The notes under the pieces were generated by a model, which saw only the letters and a program-made list of their open reading frames with translations, searched no databases and had not been told where the DNA came from. From NCBI GenBank assembly GCA_050084985.1, contig JBITNC010000001.1, positions 136,896,001-136,960,000 on the forward strand: 64,000 bases of DNA, in the 5' to 3' direction. Shown piece by piece: positions 56,764 to 64,000 of the stretch. Position 1 is the first letter of the stretch. Every line of letters begins with the position of its first letter. Both the position numbers and the translations under genes were made by a program. The DNA is from Nageia nagi (lineage: Eukaryota > Pinophyta).

Positions 56764-58200
56764 ATGGCTCAACCTATCTCTATAGACTTTCCTAGTTGGA
56801 ATAATAGTCATCCATTGGTAGTTTCTACCAATTCCCTAGCTTTTCCCTAAGAAACCTTTAAATTTTTTCCTAAGTATTATGGATTAGGAAAAATGCCTTA
56901 TGAGCATTGCTAAGATGTATCTATTTTGGCCTCTAGTTTTGATATTAATGATGAAATTGTCATGACCATATTGTTATCACATTCTTTGAAAGGAAAAGTA
57001 GGAGAATGGTTCAAAATCATGACTCCTCAATCTATAAATACATGGGGGGAGTTTTTTCAAGATCTAATCAAGATATTTGATAAATATGATGATGATAATA
57101 CATTTTTTAGCCTTATTACATGTATTAAAAGACATCCCTATGAGTTTATGGATGATTTTAATATCAAATTTGAGAAAACTTGGAAATCCATTCCAACAAG
57201 GATCAGACCAACTAATGATCAAGCCTTGGTATACTATAGGAAATCCTTCCACCTAGATCTAAATGTGTTAATTTTTATGTCTAGAGATACTTTCCCACAT
57301 GTCTACCAAACAACCAAAAATTTTGAACACACATTGGTCTCCTTAGGAAATATGTAACCAAGATCCATTATGCCCTTGTTTCCTAATTTACCTCCAAAGC
57401 AAGCTCCATTATAGATTCTTCATCTAGAGTGATAGCTTTACCACCTCCTTCTCCTAAACCTATGGCTCAAAACCAAGTGCTAGCACTCCCTGTCTTGTAT
57501 CTACAAGTACAAGTACTGGTTCTAACTCACAAGAGGAAGAGAGGTTAAGGTAATTGGACATAACCATTAGGAACTTGAAAAATAATATTACTTTACAAGA
57601 AACACATAATAAAGGATTCAATTTTATGAGATATAAAAATTAGTATCATCCAAGATTTAAACCTAAAAACAACCAACTAGAATAGCCTCCTATTCCCAAA
57701 GCTATAGATAATGTAGTCATGGCTAGTTCTGTAGAAAGTAATGCTATGGGTATTATGAAATGGTGTCCTTCTTATTCAACTCCACATTTCATATAATCTT
57801 ATGTGGTGTATCAAGATTAATATTTGAGCTTACATTATAACCAAATGGTACAACCTACATTATACCCTACTACAAATCTCACCATGGTTAATTTTTGGGT
57901 TCCAAGTTATGTTAGAGAATAAGCCAACTATGTATAAACTAGAGCTTCTACTTCAACAACCTTGTAGTAGGCCTAAGTCACTTAAAAAAATTAGCAATCC
58001 ATTATATATAAATATGATCCAAAGAGAGCTAAGGCTCATGCTTTTCAACCATAAAATTAAGTAAACCAACTTCCAAATCATCCAAGTCAAGTTTCACAAG
58101 GCCTAGGTAATGTTGCTCTTATTGTAAGAAACCCCACTCAGACCATAAATGATGTCCTAAAAAAAGAGATACCTACTCCATTAATATATCCATTTATAAC
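56764..58200 (+). pseudogene. RT-I gag remnant
   Basis: Starts with MAQPISIDFPSWNN at 56764. The long open part 56926-57357 has the capsid pattern (HSLKGKVGEWFKIMTPQSIN, TWGEFFQDLIKIF). A knuckle remnant lies at about 58111-58160 (CCSYCKKPHSDHK*CPKK), with the Trp codon before the last Cys now TGA. The middle (57360-58100) is decayed, with serine- and proline-rich traces. Stops throughout. Confidence 0.7.
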
Positions 58201-58439
58201 TAAACATCATAAGGATAAGCCTACTTAGTAATTCAGATCTTATCAACTTACCAAAATAAGTAAGCTAGCCTCTTATGTTCCATACAATATTGTGGAAGAA
58301 TTGAAAAGAACACCTTCTTAAATGATAATGTTTGATGCATTAAGGATTTTGGGTCAAATTTACCTTTTACAAGAATCTTTGAAGCTTAATAATAGTAAGA
58401 AAAGGGTAAATGAAGGAAATATAGTATTTACAAATTCTA

Positions 58440-58920
58440 ATGATGTCCCTCTAGCTCATATAGGTATAAGAAGATCTTCACCTTTTTATATATCCCTTAG
58501 ATTAGAAGGTTGGGTAGTTAACAATTTTATGATTAATATCAGCGCTATCATCATCATTATTCCAAAGCTATTGCAAATAAGATGAAATTATATTTACATT
58601 GATGTATAGATTAAGTCATATAACTATATTCTTCTAGTGTAGATGTGATTGGTAGTGTTAAAAGAGTTTCCATAACCTTGAATGCATTCCCTGATATTTG
58701 TGTCATTTAGGATATAATTGTACTTGATCTTCAACCTCTATTTGGGATATGCTTATATAGAGAATTCACTACCATGTTGGGAGGATATTCAGCCTTAGAT
58801 TATAAACACCTCCTACTTCCTTTACAAAATAAGGATGTCAAAATCCCGAATGAGGGTACCAAGAATGTCCATATTAGGAAGATCATTGAACAAAACTACA
58901 TGAATGAATTTGAGTAAATA
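58440..58920 (+). pseudogene. RT-I aspartic protease remnant
   Basis: The N-terminal part has LEGWVVNNFMINISA near 58505-58545. The expected catalytic Asp is Asn (AAT) here. The C-terminal part has IIVLDLQPLFGICLYREF and MLGGYSALDYKHLLLP (about 58710-58820). That end resembles proteases of gypsy families with a FG.LL.R.W...LGG.L..D pattern. Frameshifts separate the halves. The open stretch 58322-58585 covers the first half. Confidence 0.55.
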
Positions 58921-59074
58921 GACATTTGAAAGGGATCCACTCATAGAATCAATATTAACCATAGATATTATTTTAGAAAATGGCCTTAATTATTAGGTCA
59001 CTAACATTGGCATGGGTAACTACTACTTATATGAATATGTCTAGCCTATCTCAGTCTTCACTAAAAAAAGAACA

Positions 59075-59505
59075 TGAAGTATGGATGATGTTCATTGATG
59101 GGGCTAGATGTAAACATAGTTGTGGTGATGGTATTATTTTTAAATCACTTGAGGGACACATGAGAGGTTTTCATTCAAATTCACATGGACTTGTACAAAT
59201 AATTCTTCTAAATATGAAGCTCTATATTTGGGGCTATCAAAAGCTATCAACATGGGTATTAGATTCCTAGAGGTCTATGGAGATTCTATGGTTATTAATC
59301 AAATGAAAGACAAGCTTAGTGCAAGGAATAATTATATAAAGACATACAATAATAGGGTATGGGATCTATTAGAATGCTTCTTAGTGATTAATTTTATTCC
59401 TATTCCTAGGAAGTACAACCAAATTGCTAATGCACTTGCAAAAAAAGGAGCATGTTTCAATCTTGCTCATCACAAAAGAGGTAGCTATGGAGTCAAAGTT
59501 GTGTA
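59075..59505 (+). pseudogene. RT-I archaeal-type RNase H, located before RT
   Basis: The domain starts with EVWMMFIDGARCKH and GDGIIF. After a frameshift near 59190 it goes on with NNSSKYEALYLGLSKAIN, VYGDSMVINQMKDK, and NQIANALAKKGA. The first Asp, the Glu and the second Asp of the catalytic set are present; the last acidic position reads Asn (ANALA instead of ADALA). Compare FDGSR...AEYKAL...GDSLL in RT-A. It precedes RT by about 250 bp, whereas in RT-A and RT-F this domain follows the gypsy RNase H. Identification by motif only. Confidence 0.75.
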
Positions 59506-59754
59506 GGCAATTTCTACCTAAAAATACAAAGTTTTGGTAGGCTTTTGACTCTAATGATCATATCATGAACTTTTTAATAGATTAAGCAATAGCTCACACC
59601 TTTGGTGTTATAGAACTCCCTATTTATTTCTAAGAATCAAATGTTATTCAATTGAGAAACAATATTATACCCAAAGGCTTGCTTTCTTTTGAATGGTTGT
59701 TTGATTCTAAACAAGAGATAAAATATTGGTTTTCAAAAGGAAAGCAATGTGGAG

Positions 59755-61200
59755 TTAGAAGTTAAATTGAGAAAATGCATAAAAGTTGGATCAAAATGCA
59801 TTGAAGAAGAAAAAGAGATTGTACTTTAGATTTACCATGAGTTTGCCAAGGTAGTTGCATGGAATTATGATGATCTAAAAACTTATGATAAGAATCTAAT
59901 CCAACACACCATTGAACTCGAGCTAGATGCCAAGCCATACAAGAAAAAGCAAAGGTCAATAAATCTACAAATGGAAGAATCTATGAAATAGGAGTTACTA
60001 AAGCTCCTGGATGCTAAAATTATTTATCATATCAATCATTATTTTTGGATAGATAATTTAGTATCAGTATGGAAAAATAATGGAAAAATTATACTATGGG
60101 TATATTTCAAAAATTTGAACCAAGTATCCTTGAAATATAATTATCCTCTTCCTCCAATGGAACAAATCCTACAAACACTAGCCAGAGCATGTTGCTTTTC
60201 TATGATCGATGGCTTTTTAGAATTAAATCAAATCTAGGTAAATGATTAGGATCAATATAAAACTTCATTTATTACCAAGTGGGAACATTTGCATTTTAGA
60301 GAATGCCTTTTGGTCTCTCTAATGTTAGGGCTACTTTTCAAAGAGTAATGGACCAAGCCTTTAGTGAGTTGATTAATAAGATAACTATGGTCTACTTAGA
60401 TGATATTATTGTGTTTTTAAAAAATATAAAGGATCACTTAGACCACCTTAAGAAATATTTTGATATATGCATGCAATTTAATATTTCTATCAATATCAAA
60501 AGATCTATTTTTTATGGTTAATCAAGTAAAATAGCTTGGCCACATTGTTTCATTAGAAGGGATGGCAATTGATCTTGATAGAGTCAAAGCTATTGAGGTA
60601 TTTCCTTTTCCCTCAAATAAGAAGGCCCTATAATATTTCCTTTCTCAAATCAATTTTGTTAGAAACTTTATTATTGATTTTTCTCATATTGTTTCTCCAA
60701 TCATAACAATGCTGAAAAAAGATGCTTAGTTCTCTTGATCAGATGAAGCAAAGCAAGCTTTTCATGATATCAAAAAAGCTATAACAGAAGCTCTAGTTTT
60801 AAAACATTCATATTTTTCAAAATATTTTATTATATATGCTTATGGAGCATATAAAATTTTGCAACAATACTAGAACAAAAAGATGACTAAAACAAAGAAT
60901 ATATTGTAGCCTTTCATAGTTAAGCACTGCATAAACATTAGGTAAAATACTTATTCATTGAAAAGAAAGTGTTATCTATTATTAGAGGCTTGAAAAAATT
61001 CAAGCTTTATGTGTCCCAAAATAAAATTTTTGTATATACCATTCACAATGATGTAAGAAACTACTTTATTCAAGGAGAATTGGGTGAAGGGAAAGCTAGT
61101 TGAATAACAAGAATAATGGAGTATGATGTTGAGATTAATCTAACCAAGCTTATCATATGAAGAGCCTCTATGAGAATATAGTAGAGAAAAAACACATGAT
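59755..61200 (+). pseudogene. RT-I reverse transcriptase and gypsy RNase H
   Basis: RT leader with FAKVVAWNYDDLKTYD (about 59840-59890), then NYPLPPMEQIL, MIDGF, and MPFGLSNVRATFQRVM (60301-60350). The active site YLDD is at 60393-60404. A decayed gypsy RNase H follows to about 61180 (KKFKLYVSQNKIFVYT, ITRIMEYDVEINL). Several stops (for example at 59829, 59989, 60234) and a frameshift near 60520. Not functional. Confidence 0.82.
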
Positions 61201-61312
61201 TGCTTTCATAGAGGATGAAGAGCATCTTAATTAAGAGAGTAATTGGATAAAATAATATATTTTATATTTTAGAACTAGATGTTACCTTGAATCTTTTTAC
61301 ATATTCTAGAGA

Positions 61313-62500
61313 AGAAGATTTAGGTTGCAGGCATTGAAATTTACATTGATTGATGATTATCTTTATAGGAAAAATTTTGATCAAACCTTGTTGAGATGTA
61401 GAACTCAAGATAAAGCCCATATAATTCTATATGAGTTTCACTATGGATTATCTAGAGAACACTATAGTGGTCTGACTACTACAACAAAGATATTACAAGT
61501 GGGTTATTATTAGCCCATTATATTCTAAGACTATTCAAGATAGCCCAGGAATGTGATAAGTGTGGTAGGTATGTGGGAAATGGAAAATAAATTATTGTGC
61601 CTCTAAAACCTATGGTCATTGAATAACCTTTCCAAAAATGGGGTTTTGACTTCATTGGTGTTATTAATTTAAACTCTTCAATAGATCATAAATTTATTCT
61701 AATTGCAATAGAATACTTTTCAAGATGATCATAAGCCATACCATGCAAAAGCATAGATTAGGAGGTAGTAATGGATATGATTAAAAGATTGATCACTCAC
61801 TTCGGAATCACATAGACCATTTTATCATATAATGATTTTGCATTCACTAGGGCTAATTTATCAGAGTTTATTACTTAGTACAATATCTATTAGCTATTCT
61901 CTTCAAACTATTACCTACAAGGGAATGAGTTGGATGAATCTACAAATAAAAACCTAACCCAAATTATTAAAAGAGCTAATGAAGGGAATCCCAAGAGTGG
62001 CACACAAAGTTAGATTATGTGTTATGGGTTGATAGAATTAATATCAAGTTAGGTATCAAAACATCATCCTATGGATTAGTTTATGGTAAGAGACCAGTGC
62101 TTACTATTCATCTAGAGTTTCCTACATTAAAAATCCTACAAGAGTTGGAATACTATGACTTTGAGCCATTGTAAGTCAGATTAAATTAATTGATCAACCT
62201 AAAAGAAGATAGAAACAAAGTTTATTAAGCTTTCTATCATATACAAAAAAATTTCAAAAAGTGGTTTGACAAAAAGAAGTCTTCCCAGGTGAAGTTTGAA
62301 GTTGGAGATATAGTCCTCAAATGGGACAAGGAAATACCACAACTCGAGAAACATCAAAAATTTGATTCCTTATGGAGTGAGCCTTATATCATTATTGAAG
62401 CCTTTTAGAATAACACATTCATATTATAGGATATTTTTGGGTCCTAAGAACTACCTATACTAGTGAATAGAATCCATCTTAAAAATTACTAGGTGATCAA
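61313..62500 (+). pseudogene. RT-I integrase remnant
   Basis: The N-terminal part 61325-61513 has LIDDYLYRKNFDQTLLRC and the histidine-rich FHYGLSREHYSG, the start of the HHCC finger. The core has WGFDFIGVI (about 61640) and, in decayed form, a YNDFAF stretch where DNG would be (about 61830). The C-terminal end near 62290-62500 has FEVGDIVLKWDKE and ILVNRIHLKNY. Multiple stops and frame changes. Confidence 0.7.
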
Positions 62501-63139
62501 GGATTTCATACCACCCGCTAAGCTTATATAATAAATAGTCTTGTTTATTAATTATGTTTCTATCCATTATGTTTATAAATTATTGTATATATTATACTTA
62601 CCATAGGTGTAGTTCTTAATGAGGTATATAGCTATTAATGGTGACATTTATTAGGCATGGTGGCATTTTAGTTTGATAGCTATAAAATGTCTTATCAAAA
62701 GATTGACATTCAAAGTGAGATTTTCCTAAAAAAAGCCACTAGCTTTGGCCTTACCTCATCTATCAAGTATGAAATAGCACTTCACATAAAACCTAACATT
62801 CCTAATGCATTAATGATTATTAATAGGGGGAAGTTGGAAATACCAAGGAAATAAAACATAGGCATAACTCTATCATCCCTCACTTAGTGAATTTCAAAGC
62901 CCAAGTTTTTGAGTGTTTACAAAGCTTTTGGTGCTTGGATTAGAAGGAGTTTTATTTTTCATATAGTTGAAGTAGTGAACTTAATGCTTACCCAACCTAT
63001 AAAGAAACTACTAAGCATAATGGCTAAACTAGAGTAGACTATGGTCATTTCAAGGGGAGAGGCCAAGGAGCTATCAAAGATACATTAAGTATACTTAAAA
63101 AATTCCCTTGTGGTAAAATTCACTAAAAGGGGAGTGCTT
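62501..63139. other. No gene seen
   Basis: Spacer after integrase of RT-I. AT-rich, with short decayed open segments and no motif I can name. Confidence 0.5.
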
Positions 63140-63202
63140 AGTCACATGGATACCTAGAAATTTGATGTAGAAAGGCCATTGTTGTAACATGAGAGGATCA
63201 AA

Positions 63203-64000
63203 GTGGTGGAGAAGGGTAAAATGAAGACCTTAGGTAACAATGTCATGCTTAACCTAAGGTTGGCATATTTTGTGCCATATGAATCTTTCACTTGCCCAGA
63301 GCTACTTACTACCATTGCTTTAAGGCATAATGTGCAAGGTTACATTATCAAGGTATATAAGGAGAAAAAGAAGGGCAAGGAAGAGTCAAATTATTTATAG
63401 GACACCTTATTAGACCACTCCCTTACCTCCATTGTGAATGCACTTATGGTTCCAGATGATTGGAGATTCCATGTTAAAAATTAAGTTGATCTAAGAAAAG
63501 AAAAATGAGACTTTTATCAATATGAGGATGATATGACCAATTAGCTTGATGATATATATGGAGGGAATACCACCAAGCTACTCTAGAGCTATGATACTAT
63601 ATTATTTGAGAAAACTCAAGACAAACAAGTCCTACAAGCTCTGGCAATGATTCTTGGGTGTATGACCCAAATTGAAGATGATGAGTCCATGGTTAGGATG
63701 ACTTACAACAATATGGAAGGGTTAGTATGTTATGAATTTGCTTCCTTATTATTGAATGAAATTAGAAATAATCTATTCAATATTGATAAGAGAGATTTTA
63801 GGCACTCCTATCTATGGTGGTTGATTTTTCATCAAAATATGCAATTTTTGGTTGATAAGGGATTATCTATAGTGCCGACTATTTCTTCCACAACTCTTAC
63901 ATTAATTGATATGAGGGTGTTGATACTCACCAAAGTTCATGGATCTTACTATGAGTTTATGGAGAAATGCTTTTCCCCTATCATGAATATTTTCATAAGG
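63203..64000 (+). pseudogene. Unknown decayed ORF downstream of RT-I integrase
   Basis: I do not recognise it. One reading frame (codons starting at 2 mod 3) is open at 63203-63397 and again from 63587 to the window edge (138 codons without a stop), with five stops between. Visible features are a basic stretch (YKEKKKGKEE) and, later, KRDFRHSYLWWLIFHQNMQF and EFMEKCFSPIMNIF. No known domain. It occupies the same relative place as the extra ORF of RT-A, but I see no similarity between them. It could be part of RT-I or of another element. Confidence 0.4.

Larger units (their letters stand above)
56394..64000 (+). mobile_element. RT-I: Ty3/gypsy with archaeal-type RNase H upstream of RT, runs off window
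   Basis: Order seen: primer-binding site (56394), gag (56764-58200), protease (about 58440-58920), archaeal-type RNase H (59075-59505), RT and gypsy RNase H (59755-61200), integrase (61313-62500), then an unknown decayed ORF to the window end. All coding parts have many stops. The 3' LTR is not present. The RNase H position differs from RT-A and RT-F. Confidence 0.75.

Noticed and set aside
56394-64000. 3' LTR of RT-I within the window
   Set aside because: I compared the sequence after 62500 with the presumed LTR before 56389 and saw no shared block.

Overview
This looks like a stretch of nuclear DNA from a large-genome seed plant; a gymnosperm is plausible but not proven. It is AT-rich. It has no intact host gene and no RNA gene that I can see. 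Nearly everything is LTR retrotransposon at different stages of decay: Ty3/gypsy with a second, archaeal-type RNase H (Tat-lineage style), one chromovirus, and two Ty1/copia elements. The only clear host-gene traces are a wrecked plant-mobile-domain (PMD) gene and a pentatricopeptide-repeat (PPR) fragment carried inside copia LTRs. Elements are labelled RT-A to RT-I in order of appearance.

Layout. RT-A (1-~12328, +) is a Tat-type gypsy whose 5' end lies outside the window. Its gag and pol are full of stops, but it carries an open 401-codon ORF after integrase, then about 2.5 kb of non-coding DNA and a probable long 3' LTR holding a ~122-bp minisatellite. RT-A abuts, and probably interrupts, RT-B (~12329-16045, -), another Tat-type gypsy cut off inside its RT. 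RT-C (16827-22563, +) has a 5' LTR and a gag split by RT-D (19523-22223), a small non-autonomous element with an inverted-repeat 5' end and TAAAG target duplications.

The centre is a four-deep nest. A PMD pseudogene (- strand, 23351-24962 plus 53622-53695) is split by chromovirus RT-E (24963-53621). RT-E has Tat-type gypsy RT-F (25952-49034, TSD CTCTT) inside its 5' LTR. RT-F is split by copia RT-G (28897-34149, TSD CTCTT) and by Sirevirus-like copia RT-H (37953-47258, - strand, TSD C/TAGGA). Removing each insert on paper puts matching sequence or reading frame back together, which supports the boundaries. The right side (56394-64000) is RT-I, a gypsy whose archaeal-type RNase H lies upstream of RT instead of downstream.

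Working together: each autonomous element once encoded Gag (particle), protease, RT/RNase H (cDNA synthesis) and integrase (insertion). None looks able to make a full set now. RT-G is closest to intact. Most premature stops read as C-to-T changes at CGA and CAA/CAG codons, as expected from decay of methylated cytosines. The best candidates for something undescribed are the RT-A downstream ORF with its internal duplication, the RNase H position in RT-I, the PPR fragment in the RT-G LTRs, and the foldback and minisatellite arrays of RT-A.
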